This document shows, piece by piece, positions 38,374 to 48,521 of a stretch of DNA of 64,000 bases (the first letter of the stretch is position 1; each line of letters opens with the position of its first letter). The notes beneath the pieces are model-generated. The model saw only the letters and a program-made list of their open reading frames with translations. It made no database searches and had not been told where the DNA came from. The position numbers were made by a program, and so were the translations under genes. This DNA is from Clostridium_AD sp050717535 (GTDB lineage: Bacteria; Bacillota; Clostridia; Clostridiales; Clostridiaceae). The stretch lies in contig NZ_JBOITM010000072.1 of the NCBI RefSeq assembly GCF_050717535.1, positions 41,524-105,523 on the forward strand, written 5' to 3'.

Positions 38374-41154
38374 CTAGTTTTTTGTAGGTCCTGCAGTTAA
38401 AGTCGTTGTTGTCGAAACAACAATAGCTATTGTTGTCGCATCTGTTACAGATGCTATAGTAGCATTATCAATAACTGTTTGGAATGCAGCTTTATTTGCT
38501 GTTGTAATTGTACCAGCTGTTGGAGTTTCAGTGTTATCAACAGTTAAAGCAGTTAAAGCTGCTTTAGCTGTAACGATTTCTGTAGTCAATGCAGTTATTT
38601 TTTCATTTTCTGTACCTATTGCAGTTGTTTTAGTAGTAAGTCTTCCTGTATAAGTATCAGTTACTCCAGCCGCTGTTGCATTAGCTATAGTAGCGTTAGT
38701 TGCTGTTAAATCATAAGCTACTGCAATTTGAACTTCTCCAACTGTAGTTAATGGTAGAGCTTCATATGTTGCAACAGTGTTGTTTGCTGCAGTTACGTCC
38801 ACAACTTTATATGTTTCTCCATTTTTTAATCCGCTTACCATTTTTACATTAGATTGAGCGCTATCTCCAGTTCCAGCAATTACTATATAGCCTTTAGTAC
38901 TATCTAATCCAACAATGCTATTGTGCCATGCTGTTCCAAGTGAACCTGCAGCTTGAACAACCATATCACTTGCACCATTTCCTGCCTTATCTTTCACAGC
39001 ATTGGTCATAAAGACACTTGCCACGTTATGAGTTGTATTAATTGCCACGATATTAGCAGCAGTCAAGCTAATAGGCATATCAATTATAACCGTTTTATTA
39101 TCTCCCTGTAAAAAAGCTCTTAAAGGTACCACATCTGTAAATCCGTTAGGAGTACTAGCATCTACAATTCTTATTATCCAATTTCCTGCTACTTCAGCAG
39201 AAGCTTTGTCTAATTGTTTACTTGCTACATATACTATCGCTGAGGTAGTTGCACTAATAGGATTAGTAGTAGATAGACTTGGTCTTACACCGTCTGCTAC
39301 TATTTTATTCTTTGAAATTGATGAATATATTGTTTTTGAATTTGCTTTTGTACCATCTACACTAGTAGCAGATGCTCCTACTCTAGCTTGTATATCTCCA
39401 GTCGTAAGATCTATGGCAGTGCTTCCTGTAGCTATACTTACAATATTGTCTGATTCTTGCACTATATACTTAAACACAACTATATCATGTTTAGGATTTA
39501 TTGTTGCATCCTGTGTACTGACTTCATCATAAATAGCATTAACGCCACCTAAATTTAGCTTAGGGTTACCAACCACAAAAACAGGTTCGCTAAATTTAAC
39601 TCCTATTTTTATCACATCAGCTATTCCAAACAAAGACTTGTCAGCCTTTAAAGCTTCATCTATTATTGCAACATCTGTAACTGTAGCACTATTTTTATTT
39701 GAAACTATGGTGCTTCCTTTAACAATTACATTAGTTAATATACAATTTTCTCCAGTTTCTGAAAGATCTCCATTAATAGTTACATTCCTTAATTCATATT
39801 TGTTAGTATCGCTACTTCCACTTCCAATTGTAACATTACCAGTAATTGTTGACCCATTCCCATCTAAAACAATATTTCTTTCATTTCCTGTTCTTGCCAA
39901 TGTCATAGCCTGACTCAAAGTTATAGGTAATGCAGAGACGAATTTGATATATTGAACACTATTATCACTCAGTGCCTCAGCAAGCATGTTAGCTGCATCA
40001 TTACTTTCACCCTGAATATTCGATATAACTCTTGTGTCAGAGGTATTAGGATACACCACTTTAATTAAATCTAATGTATCGTCTTTAACTGATTGTATCA
40101 TTGATGTAAGTGTAGCTGGGGTTTTCATTAAATCATATAGAGTAATTGTTTTACCTGCACTTGTGCTTGCTTTTGTTACGTAGTCAGAAACAAGTTCAGT
40201 CTTTACATCTGCTACTTTTTTAAAATAACTAGAATTCTCTAAAAGTTTTCCATTAATGTCAAAAGCCATTATAGTAATTGTATAATCTGTACCTGTTGTA
40301 TCAATATCAAGGCCCGCTTGTCCAGTTGTAAATCCAGTAAAATTCGAATTAAGAAAAAGGTCCCTTCCACTCAATGTACCTATTGAAACCTTCAATCTTT
40401 TTACTGCAGAGTCAGTCTTAACATCAATATTTGTTAATTTGGTATAGTTTGGAGTAAAAGTTGTTGTTGTTGTTGTAGGTGTAATAGTTATAGTAGTAGT
40501 TCCAGTTGCTGTAGCTGTAGTCGTAGTGGTAGTTGTTGTGGTTGCCGGTGTCGTAGGTGTCGTGGTTGTAGTAGTTGCAGTCAATCCTTGCTTTTTATGT
40601 ATGGTCTCAATTGACGTTATATATTGTTTAGGTACATAAATACTTATGTCTCTCGTAGTATTATAGGTAAGGATTTTGTTTATGATATCTGTTGTTGTTT
40701 GAGTTGGTTGATTCATAAATATTGTTTTAAATCCCATTGCAAAATCTGTTGTAGAAAAAGGTAAAGTAAAATTCGTTAAAGGTATATAACCATCAAAGGT
40801 TAAGGCATCCTTATCAATTTTTACAGCATAATTTAGAACATCAGAGTCTAATTCTCCAATTGTTATATCTAAAATTTTACGGTCTCCATCATCTATAGAT
40901 GAACTTATTTTAAGAGGTCTCATAGCCGTACTTCCACTAGTTTGATACACTGCAATTTTGTCTACAGGTATACTGCTATTGTTACCTGATATAGCATAAT
41001 CAAATGTTACTTCTATTGTATTTCCCGTGATTGCTGTGTAGGTATAAGGCACTGCAGCATATACTGAAGTCTTTAAGAATATCATACTAAGCAATAAAAA
41101 CATACCAAATAGTGTTAAACTTTTCATTCCTTTTTTTAAAATATTAAAATGCAT
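38374..41154 (-). CDS. Large secreted surface protein with Thr-rich linker
   Basis: 926 aa. Signal peptide to about residue 33 (ends SVYAA). The first 190 residues are beta-type. A linker of about 45 residues (about 195-240), almost entirely Thr with some Ala/Pro, follows. Then come about 500 residues of Ig-like or S-layer-like modules (for example IKIGVKFSEPVFVVGNPKLN), and an Ala/Thr-rich, probably helical tail. There is no CWB2, SLH or sortase motif, so the anchor is unknown. Start after GAGGGGG. It lies 30 bp after 41185-42273 and is probably co-transcribed. Function unknown; structural or adhesive surface protein inferred. Confidence 0.8.
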   Translation of the reverse strand: MHFNILKKGMKSLTLFGMFLLLSMIFLKTSVYAAVPYTYTAITGNTIEVTFDYAISGNNSSIPVDKIAVYQTSGSTAMRPLKISSSIDDGDRKILDITIGELDSDVLNYAVKIDKDALTFDGYIPLTNFTLPFSTTDFAMGFKTIFMNQPTQTTTDIINKILTYNTTRDISIYVPKQYITSIETIHKKQGLTATTTTTTPTTPATTTTTTTTTATATGTTTITITPTTTTTTFTPNYTKLTNIDVKTDSAVKRLKVSIGTLSGRDLFLNSNFTGFTTGQAGLDIDTTGTDYTITIMAFDINGKLLENSSYFKKVADVKTELVSDYVTKASTSAGKTITLYDLMKTPATLTSMIQSVKDDTLDLIKVVYPNTSDTRVISNIQGESNDAANMLAEALSDNSVQYIKFVSALPITLSQAMTLARTGNERNIVLDGNGSTITGNVTIGSGSSDTNKYELRNVTINGDLSETGENCILTNVIVKGSTIVSNKNSATVTDVAIIDEALKADKSLFGIADVIKIGVKFSEPVFVVGNPKLNLGGVNAIYDEVSTQDATINPKHDIVVFKYIVQESDNIVSIATGSTAIDLTTGDIQARVGASATSVDGTKANSKTIYSSISKNKIVADGVRPSLSTTNPISATTSAIVYVASKQLDKASAEVAGNWIIRIVDASTPNGFTDVVPLRAFLQGDNKTVIIDMPISLTAANIVAINTTHNVASVFMTNAVKDKAGNGASDMVVQAAGSLGTAWHNSIVGLDSTKGYIVIAGTGDSAQSNVKMVSGLKNGETYKVVDVTAANNTVATYEALPLTTVGEVQIAVAYDLTATNATIANATAAGVTDTYTGRLTTKTTAIGTENEKITALTTEIVTAKAALTALTVDNTETPTAGTITTANKAAFQTVIDNATIASVTDATTIAIVVSTTTTLTAGPTKN
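40450..40595 (-). repeat. Low-complexity Thr-codon tract
   Basis: Imperfect GTTGTTGTA/GTAGTGGTA trinucleotide-like tract (plus-strand reading) coding for the Thr-rich linker; prone to in-frame length change. Confidence 0.7.
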
Positions 41155-41184
41155 TTTAATAATTCCCCCTCATTAGCTAATATA

Positions 41185-42273
41185 TTATTGCTGAACTAAA
41201 TATTTTTTTGTTCCAAGTAGCTTTCCTGCTACATCGTATACATTAAAGGTTGCAGTTGAACCTTTTGTTAATACTGTATATAATTGAAAATTATTATTAC
41301 CTATATAATACATGTATACACCATTAAGAGACACTTTAGCTACAATACTATCTGTCCGAATATTCGCGGAATATGCACCTATATATGAATAATAGTCCAT
41401 GGAAATAATATTAACATATTCTATAGCTGTTACATTAACATTTATTGATGCTTTTACAGTTGACCCATCTATTGTGCCTGTAGCTTTTTTCAATCCAACA
41501 GTACTTGTACTACAAGAACCCCAAGTGACATATTCTTTCCCTGTAGAACCATTCTTATATAAAACATCAATAATGTTTGGAAGCACAGGTAGAGCATTTT
41601 GAACTACAAATATATCAGGAATGGCTACCACCTTATTAATAAGTAAATTTTGCGTTGCAATTTTATCCCATACAATGCTTTGTTTAGACAGTTGAGTAGT
41701 ACCTACCTTAACTAATACTTCATAAGAAGGGGTTTTCCCATCAACTGTGCTCACTAAAGTTAATCCATTTAATGTTGCTGTAATGCCTGAATATACTACC
41801 TTGCTTGCCGGTACTGCTACTCCGCCAAACGTATAATTTAATCCTTTTTTGTAATAATCGTCCATTAGCTTGTTGAATTTAACTTTAACAGTTGTAGCAT
41901 TAATAGCAGCTATAGATTCAATCTTTAAGTCGGTTGTTTGTCCTGGAATTACAGCAAATGCTGTCTTTTCAATTACAAGTGCAGCTCTTGCTAGAGCAAT
42001 ATCATTATTATGACTCATGAATACTGAAGTTAAATCATCAAATTTATATATTTTCCCAGTTAATTCATATCCGTAATTCTCTGAATGTAACCCAATTTTT
42101 TTTTGATGAGCAAAGTTTGCTGTTTCACTCCTTGTATATGCTGGTTTTGATAAGTCATTCAATAAATATATATCTGCATCAGCAGCTTTAACCGGAATAC
42201 ATAATGATGTAAATATAACAACTGACATTGCAGTTATAGAAATCAGTGATAAAATTTTGTTAGCCTTTTTCAT
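41185..42273 (-). CDS. Secreted protein with shared DIYxLNDLS N-terminal module
   Basis: 362 aa. Signal peptide to about residue 30. Residues about 33-92 (ADIYLLNDLSKPAYTRS... IGLHSENYGYEL ... KIYKFDDLTSVF) are clearly related to residues 33-92 of the protease-like protein at 49876-51666 and to nothing I recognise. A domain resembling the Ig-like surface modules follows, with VKVKFNKLMDDYY and a QNLLINKVVAIPD segment, and a C-terminal beta domain. Start after CGGGGGGG. First gene of a probable two-gene unit with 38374-41154. Function unknown. Confidence 0.8.
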   Translation of the reverse strand: MKKANKILSLISITAMSVVIFTSLCIPVKAADADIYLLNDLSKPAYTRSETANFAHQKKIGLHSENYGYELTGKIYKFDDLTSVFMSHNNDIALARAALVIEKTAFAVIPGQTTDLKIESIAAINATTVKVKFNKLMDDYYKKGLNYTFGGVAVPASKVVYSGITATLNGLTLVSTVDGKTPSYEVLVKVGTTQLSKQSIVWDKIATQNLLINKVVAIPDIFVVQNALPVLPNIIDVLYKNGSTGKEYVTWGSCSTSTVGLKKATGTIDGSTVKASINVNVTAIEYVNIISMDYYSYIGAYSANIRTDSIVAKVSLNGVYMYYIGNNNFQLYTVLTKGSTATFNVYDVAGKLLGTKKYLVQQ

Positions 42274-42532
42274 CTTAGTTTACCCCCCCGAATATATGTT
42301 GTTAAGTGTCTATGAATGAAGCCTTTATCTTTCTTGATACAAGATTACCCTCATATGTTAATATTATCGTTAATATATGATATTTCTTTATACCTATGAA
42401 TTAAAAACTGTTATTATTTAAGTAACTAGGAACCATTTATAATAAATATTATTTAAAACACGCCCTCTCGAGTGTATTAGCTAGTTCGTTATTTATTTCA
42501 ATACGTTCAATAATTCATAATTTTGGGCATAT

Positions 42533-42556
42533 AAAAAGAGCATATTTCTATGCTCT
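42533..42556 (-). terminator. Terminator of the gene at 42564
   Basis: AGAGCATA/TATGCTCT stem, four-base loop, T5 on the minus strand, seven bases after the stop. Confidence 0.85.
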
Positions 42557-42563
42557 AAGATTA

Positions 42564-43295
42564 TCAATTATAAATTACTTTCTTAACTACTCCACCAACT
42601 GTAATAGTTACTACATCTGTTTCTGCTGCAACTATTATTGTTACATTATTTTCTGAAACTGCATAACGATCTCCTTTTACAAGTGCTTTTCCATTAGCAG
42701 TGACCTTCGTTACTTTTTTCCCATCAGTAACAGTTATCTTAACAACTTTGTTATTAAAGATGTCTATAGTCATTGTGCCTTTAATACCCTTACTAATAGC
42801 TATTATTTTTGCGTTTACGGCTGCTAATCTTGCTACCAAACCAACTTTTACTGTATCTCCAGCATCTAATGCATTTACTAATATGCTTGCTGAATTATAG
42901 CTAACTACAGTTAATTCTTTTTCAGCAGTTACTACTGCTGCTGTTACATCTTTCTTCTTAACTGCTTTCACAATTATCTTCCCACCGTTATAGGGTTTAT
43001 TAAGTTTAGTTGTATATTTTGCTACTAAGCTCTTCGCATCTTTGTCACTTACGTCCTCTTTTACTATCATTGTTCCTATTATCATTCCATTTTGAAGATA
43101 TACCTGTCCTGATTGAACTTCCTTCTCTTTTTTTACATCCTTTGTATAGTTTTCATCTACAACTATTTTTGTAGGATCTTTATCTGGTTTAACTGCTTTA
43201 TACTTTTTACCAAAAATTCCTAATGATACAATTACTATTAATATTAGAATTAGTAATAATGCTCCTAGTTTTGCTACTGTTCCTTTCGCCTTCAT
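42564..43295 (-). CDS. Membrane-anchored Val/Lys-rich protein of unknown function
   Basis: About 243 aa. One N-terminal membrane segment (about 10-30, LGALLLILILIVIVSLGIF) followed by an outside domain very rich in Val, Lys, Ile and Thr with regular beta-type spacing (for example VVKITVTDGKKVTKVTANGK) and no Cys. ATG at 43295 is preferred over GTG at 43304 because AAGGGA is ten bases upstream of it. It has its own terminator. Not recognised; context suggests an envelope role. Confidence 0.75.
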   Translation of the reverse strand: MKAKGTVAKLGALLLILILIVIVSLGIFGKKYKAVKPDKDPTKIVVDENYTKDVKKEKEVQSGQVYLQNGMIIGTMIVKEDVSDKDAKSLVAKYTTKLNKPYNGGKIIVKAVKKKDVTAAVVTAEKELTVVSYNSASILVNALDAGDTVKVGLVARLAAVNAKIIAISKGIKGTMTIDIFNNKVVKITVTDGKKVTKVTANGKALVKGDRYAVSENNVTIIVAAETDVVTITVGGVVKKVIYN

Positions 43296-43459
43296 ACTTA
43301 TCACGTCCCTTCATTGTTCATTAATTATATCACATTGTTATGTTTCTAACTATTACTTATCTATTAAAAATAAAAACAAGCTTCATGAATAACAATTATC
43401 TTAGCAAGGTGTAGTGCTACTCAAAATGTGCTCCCGTTATCCTGTAGTAATAACAAATA

Positions 43460-45355
43460 CTAATTTATAACCAATTTTATACTTATATCTTCGTCATTTA
43501 AATTAATAGTACTAGTATTACTTACACTAAAGGTTTTTGCCTCTCCTTGATTTATCTCACTGTCTTTTATTAGAACTTCTTCCGTATTTCCTTTTACAAA
43601 ATATATAGTTACTTTACCTATTTCTTCTGCTTTTACATTGATATCTACTTTATATACATTGCCATTAAATTCATATTTTTCTGCATCTGCAGTTACAAGC
43701 TTTGATTTCTTTACAAAGTCTATAATTGTAGAATCATTAGGTTGTTGTCCCTTATATGGAATAACTTCTAGGTTATAATTACCCTCTGGCGCTATATTTC
43801 CTGATACATCTTCGCCATTCCATGTGTATATATTGAGTCCTTGTGAACCTTGATTGTTTGCTATTTCATTTATAATTGTATTATTTTTGTCTTTTATTTT
43901 TAAATCATATCTTCCACTGCCAGTAAAGTTCATTTGAAAGTCTACTGTATCTTGTACATCTACCTCTAAATTTTCTTTCACTACTTTACTTAAATCAATT
44001 TCTGCTGATACAATATTAGAAACAGATATATCATTAAATGCTTGAAAATATCTCTTTACATACGTTTGTGTTTGTAACTTTTCTGTGTATTCTCCACTGT
44101 ACACATTGGAAATAACATTAAAGTTCTCATCTAGAACCTTATATCCGCTAGCATTGGTTACGTTGCTCCAAGTAAACTTTAACGTATCTTGTGATAGTAA
44201 ATTTGGAGTTACCGTCCCAATTTCATCTACAACCTTACCATTTACAAGATCCGTAAAGACAAATCCTTGGAGTGTTGCTTTTGCAAAAGCTGCATATGTC
44301 ATGTATGTATATCCTGCTTGTCCCCAATTCGTTCCATATGAATTAATGATTTTAAAAGCACCATAACCTTCCGGAGTCGCTAATTCATCATCATAACCTA
44401 CTACTACAACTGCATGTCCACCTAATATATAGTTTTCAGTGGTTACTATACTCGTCCCATCTGCATTAATAAGAGGGTACATCCACTTAAATCCCACATT
44501 TATACCTACTATTGGTAAATCTCCTGTATTCAAATATTCTTTTGTCTTTTGTATTATATAAGCGGAAGAATTATTATTGGTATATAGCACATACCAATCC
44601 CTTATCTTATTTGGTCCGGATTTTTGAATTATTTCACTACTTGGTCGCGTCAAGTAATCTTTTGCCATGTATGGAAAATCATATAGTGTAGCAGCTCCTT
44701 CACTTTTTAATAAATCTCCTGCCTCATTCAGAGATGCCCCTTCATCAACGCCGTCATTAATTTGATTATATATAAAGCTAGGACTAAAAATATGTTTTAA
44801 ATTACTTCCTACAACCCAGCCAATATCCCTTGCCTGCTGAAACGTTCTTAGATAATATCCTGTTGCCCACGCAACGCAACTGTTTTCCTGTTGATTTCCT
44901 ATAGGTGGAAAATATCCTGAATTAGAATAGTCTAATCTTGAAGGAAGCTGATTTAAATTAAGACCATTTGCTTGTAATTTATTCTCTAATACTTTTTCCC
45001 CAAGATGCTTTGCACTTAGGTTCTCATCTCCTTTTAACCCAGTATATTTAACCTGCGCGACTTTACTTTCTAATTCTACCCAGCTACCATCTATGTTTTG
45101 CAATACTTTTCTGTAGTATATTCCTTCATTTTTAGTAAACAGTTCCACTTTATCTGCAGATAAAACCCTTTTATCTAATAAAACTTCTCCAGATTTAAGG
45201 GGATATAAATCCTGTACCCCTGCCAATACAACTTGATTGGTTGACAAAATTTCTTTTCTTTTAGTTGCATTTATTCTATTTTCATATGAATTCAAAGCAT
45301 TTAAACATAATAAGAATATAAGTATAATTATTGCTTTTTTTATCACTTTTTTCAT
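43460..45355 (-). CDS. C1A papain-like cysteine protease, exported
   Basis: 631 aa. N-terminal membrane segment (about 5-24), a region of about 110 residues that may be a propeptide, then a papain-type peptidase (about 135-375). The catalytic set is visible: Cys-160 in NQQENSCVAWA with Gln-155 as likely oxyanion residue, His-314 in GGHAVVVVGYDD, Asn-338 in IINSYGTNWG. Three beta domains follow, the middle one FlgD-Ig-like (YTWNGEDVSGNIAPEG). No CWB2 domain. In Clostridioides difficile a C1A protease, Cwp84, matures the S-layer precursor, so a similar role in this surface island is plausible but unproven. Confidence 0.88.
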   Translation of the reverse strand: MKKVIKKAIIILIFLLCLNALNSYENRINATKRKEILSTNQVVLAGVQDLYPLKSGEVLLDKRVLSADKVELFTKNEGIYYRKVLQNIDGSWVELESKVAQVKYTGLKGDENLSAKHLGEKVLENKLQANGLNLNQLPSRLDYSNSGYFPPIGNQQENSCVAWATGYYLRTFQQARDIGWVVGSNLKHIFSPSFIYNQINDGVDEGASLNEAGDLLKSEGAATLYDFPYMAKDYLTRPSSEIIQKSGPNKIRDWYVLYTNNNSSAYIIQKTKEYLNTGDLPIVGINVGFKWMYPLINADGTSIVTTENYILGGHAVVVVGYDDELATPEGYGAFKIINSYGTNWGQAGYTYMTYAAFAKATLQGFVFTDLVNGKVVDEIGTVTPNLLSQDTLKFTWSNVTNASGYKVLDENFNVISNVYSGEYTEKLQTQTYVKRYFQAFNDISVSNIVSAEIDLSKVVKENLEVDVQDTVDFQMNFTGSGRYDLKIKDKNNTIINEIANNQGSQGLNIYTWNGEDVSGNIAPEGNYNLEVIPYKGQQPNDSTIIDFVKKSKLVTADAEKYEFNGNVYKVDINVKAEEIGKVTIYFVKGNTEEVLIKDSEINQGEAKTFSVSNTSTINLNDEDISIKLVIN

Positions 45356-45476
45356 TAGTTCTAACTCCTTAATATATTATTTTATGTTCTATAAACTTCC
45401 TTCATATGTTCATCTAATGTATAGAAGTATTTTATGGCCATTTTATATTTAGCTTATGATACCTTAACCACTAATC

Positions 45477-46655
45477 TTAAAGTCCCCCTTCTTCATTATG
45501 CATTAATACCCACTTACCATTTTCAAATATAATTGTATGATTGAATTTGTATATATTGCCATCTTCATTTGCTTCAATAATTAAATTTTTCTTGTTTCCG
45601 TTATCAACAACATTAATTACATTTCCATGTGAATAATCTGGATTTGACCCATCTCCTATAGGAGCACAATAGACACCCTCAATAGATTTAATATTATATG
45701 TATTTATAAATAAATCCGTATGAGATTCTTCCCAAAACTTCTCTAAATAATCGTTGATTTTTTCATAACTGTTAAATTCTTGTTTTAACTCAGTATATCC
45801 CCTGCCGTTAGTTGTTCCAAATTGCCGTCCTTCTTGTTTACAATGCAAAATATCGCTATCTGCCTTATATGCATTTGCTATTAAAATTAATATATCTTCA
45901 TTACTTATAGGTGTATAATTCATAGTTTTCTGACTTGAATTACTTTCACTTCCAGTAGACTCTGCATCCGGATTAACATTAGCTGATGGAGTCCATACAG
46001 ATTCTTCTACTGGATAAATTTGTTCCACATTTTCAGTTGTTGTTTGCTGTTTCTCAAGTTCTTTTTTTGAATTATTAATATTATAATTCCCTTTTGTAAG
46101 TATCAATTTATTACCATCAAGATTTAGTACTAACGTATTATCATCTTGAAAATGAAACTTATGTCTCAGTTCTGTTCTACCTTCTGTCTTTTCACCATCT
46201 ACAACTAAAGGGTAAATGCTTAATGTATCAGAATCAACTATTATATATATTCCACTCATGCTTCTTTGTGAATCTGGATAAACCATTTTAAACTTTTCTT
46301 TTTCAAAATCAATATATGCAATAGACCCATCTTCCGCTGTACCAACCCAACTACCTACTATACTATTTTCTGCTGATTCGGCCGCCATCTCCATAGGCAA
46401 TGCCTCTGATATAAAATTTTTAAAATCATCTGAAATAACAGTGTTCCAGATCATAAATACTCCAAAGAAAAGCAACACTAATATAATAGTTACTTTTAAT
46501 AACTTATTACTTCTTTTTTTTATTTTTTCTGGAGATTTGAAACTATTTACTTTATTTAATATTTTTGGAGTTTTTTCTTTATGCCTATACCCACATTCTG
46601 GGCAGAATATATCACCATCATCCATTCTATGTTCACATTTACTGCAACGGTACAT
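45477..46655 (-). CDS. Zinc-ribbon membrane protein with extracytoplasmic domains
   Basis: 392 aa. N-terminal zinc ribbon (MYRCSKCEHRMD...FCPECGYRH, four Cys in two CxxC pairs), a membrane helix at about 52-72, then outside a lipocalin-like beta domain (GSWVGTAEDGSIAYIDF to about 190), an acidic/Gln linker and a C-terminal domain (about 250-392) unlike anything I know. A cytoplasmic zinc ribbon with an outer domain is a common Firmicutes design, usually of unknown role. Last of three probably co-transcribed genes. Confidence 0.8.
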   Translation of the reverse strand: MYRCSKCEHRMDDGDIFCPECGYRHKEKTPKILNKVNSFKSPEKIKKRSNKLLKVTIILVLLFFGVFMIWNTVISDDFKNFISEALPMEMAAESAENSIVGSWVGTAEDGSIAYIDFEKEKFKMVYPDSQRSMSGIYIIVDSDTLSIYPLVVDGEKTEGRTELRHKFHFQDDNTLVLNLDGNKLILTKGNYNINNSKKELEKQQTTTENVEQIYPVEESVWTPSANVNPDAESTGSESNSSQKTMNYTPISNEDILILIANAYKADSDILHCKQEGRQFGTTNGRGYTELKQEFNSYEKINDYLEKFWEESHTDLFINTYNIKSIEGVYCAPIGDGSNPDYSHGNVINVVDNGNKKNLIIEANEDGNIYKFNHTIIFENGKWVLMHNEEGGL

Positions 46656-46686
46656 ATATAATTAATCCCCCCTATTTATTATCCAC

Positions 46687-47913
46687 CTATGCTAATTTTG
46701 ATATTACATCTTTATATGTAGCATCGACTGAATATATTTCTTCCCAGCAAATATTAGCACTTTCTAAATCACTCTGATTTTGAAATATTTCTCCTAGGTT
46801 ATATAACTTTTCTATTACTTTTATCTTTTCACTACATGCTATAAACTGTTTTAAAGCTATTCTATACATTTTCTTCTTCATAAAACATGCACCTAATAGT
46901 CCACGTACATGTGATTCCGTGATGTTACTATCAAATCTTTGTTCATTTATTAATGCTTGGATTTCGAGTATTGCATTATCTATATTATCCGTATACATAT
47001 ATGCATTAATTAAATATATTCTTAGGTAACTATTATTTTTATCTATATCAATTCCTAACTTGCACACATTAACTACTTGCTCAAAATTTCTATGTTTCAT
47101 TAATAATTTGATTATATATAATCGCATCTCTGCATCCTCAGGGAAAGCTTGTATATATTCTTCATATAATATCAAACTACTCTCATTTCCTAGCTCTTTT
47201 AATATCTTTACATAGATTTCGATAATTTCTTTATTTTTAAATGCTTCATATGCTTTTTTACAATAATCTAATGCAACATCATATTGTTTATGTTGAAAAT
47301 AATATTTACATATTGTAATCATATATTCTTGATTTAAACAATCTAAGTCTAATGCATCAACTATTACACTAATTCTAATGTCATCTAGTTTATCAAAATT
47401 AATAGTATAATAGTTTGATAATTCTATGGTAATAACATTTATCATATTTATTATATCTTCCTTAGTACCAATATTATAAGAATTTACATCTCTCATATTA
47501 AGTAAAAATCTTTCTCTATCTTGATTATGAATACCGCTATTAATATATGCTGTTGTTAGTGTTTCTCTTGCACCTTTAATGCTTAAAGTATTTTCCAAAT
47601 GTTTTATTGCATTCTCATACTCTCCAAGATGTGTATAACAAACTCCCATATTATATTTACAGGAATCACTATTGGCCCCAAACTTTATTGCTTCTTGAAA
47701 TTTCTCTAATGCTTCCTTGTACTGCTTAGTTCTTGCAAATCTTATTCCTGTCGTGAAAGTCTCTGTTTTCTTTTGTTGTATTCTTCTTGTTTCCTCTCTT
47801 TTTCGTTGATCTTCTCTTTCGGATGCTTCCTTTCCCTTTCTTCCTAAAGTTCTCGCTATAGAAACTGAGAATATTCTAACCAAAGCTAATAGTAATTGCT
47901 TTAAAAAATCCAT
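46687..47913 (-). CDS. TPR-repeat protein
   Basis: 408 aa. A short amphipathic or weakly hydrophobic N-terminus, then a highly charged helix (KEASEREDQRKREETRRIQQ) and TPR-like repeats from about residue 55: FARTKQYKEALEKFQEAIKF, then MGVCYTHLGEYENAIKHLEN, and several weaker repeats to the end. A scaffold for protein contacts is likely. It lies between two zinc-ribbon genes (22 and 31 bp), implying a common function at the membrane. Confidence 0.8.
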   Translation of the reverse strand: MDFLKQLLLALVRIFSVSIARTLGRKGKEASEREDQRKREETRRIQQKKTETFTTGIRFARTKQYKEALEKFQEAIKFGANSDSCKYNMGVCYTHLGEYENAIKHLENTLSIKGARETLTTAYINSGIHNQDRERFLLNMRDVNSYNIGTKEDIINMINVITIELSNYYTINFDKLDDIRISVIVDALDLDCLNQEYMITICKYYFQHKQYDVALDYCKKAYEAFKNKEIIEIYVKILKELGNESSLILYEEYIQAFPEDAEMRLYIIKLLMKHRNFEQVVNVCKLGIDIDKNNSYLRIYLINAYMYTDNIDNAILEIQALINEQRFDSNITESHVRGLLGACFMKKKMYRIALKQFIACSEKIKVIEKLYNLGEIFQNQSDLESANICWEEIYSVDATYKDVISKLA

Positions 47914-47934
47914 CTTAACACCCCATATTAAATA

Positions 47935-48219
47935 TTATAAAATTTCACATGTTTCTCCTATTATTAGCCTATCTTTATTAGCTGATTTATTAAAATCATT
48001 AAATGTTCTTTCTTTATCACTATTTGTGCTAGTTGATTTTATATTATCTTCTCTAATAACTGTTTGTTCTATATTCCTATTATTGTCAACTACTCTATTG
48101 TTTATATTAATTCCACTTGATAATTTTTCATTAATATTAAAATCCTGCTTGCATCCACAAACTGAACAAAACCTATATGGCTCTTTTAGTACACTTTTGC
48201 ATTTTTCACAATATTTCAT
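47935..48219 (-). CDS. Small zinc-ribbon protein
   Basis: 94 aa. N-terminal zinc ribbon with MKYCEKCKSVLKE and RFCSVCGCKQDF (two CxxC knuckles plus an extra Cys), followed by a polar, Asn/Ser-rich, probably disordered tail. Good GGAGG site. First gene of the zinc-ribbon/TPR/zinc-ribbon operon. Function unknown. Confidence 0.78.
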   Translation of the reverse strand: MKYCEKCKSVLKEPYRFCSVCGCKQDFNINEKLSSGININNRVVDNNRNIEQTVIREDNIKSTSTNSDKERTFNDFNKSANKDRLIIGETCEIL

Positions 48220-48309
48220 ATTCTAACCTCCATACAAAAGATTTATATATATTGTTACATTATAGTAATATTTTTATATATCATCTGCATTATACCATGA
48301 AAATATGGG

Positions 48310-48388
48310 GATTTACGACTGTTTTTAAATGTTATTCAAACCGTTGAGTTTTATGGGTTTGTTTAATATTGAAGGTGGAACTGCTACA
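48310..48388. repeat. Degenerate copy of the transposase-upstream sequence
   Basis: About 75-78% identical by eye to 62630-62714, just upstream of the full transposase gene, for example TTCAAACCGTTGAGTTTTAT against TTCAAACTGTTGAATTTTAT. Probably an old end fragment of the same element. Confidence 0.6.
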
Positions 48389-48434
48389 ATAAATGTACTA
48401 TTGTAATTCTGTAATATAAATTTCTAAAATAAAA

Positions 48435-48456
48435 ACAAGGCCTGTACAAGCCTTGT
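48435..48456 (-). terminator. Intrinsic terminator
   Basis: ACAAGGC/GCCTTGT stem followed by T5 on the minus strand, downstream of 48656-49114 and of the gene fragment at 48522-48650. Confidence 0.75.
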
Positions 48457-48521
48457 AATTGCTCTTAATTTTATGTGATTAAACTGGTCTACACTTTAAC
48501 ACTTCAATATCTGTTTAATTT

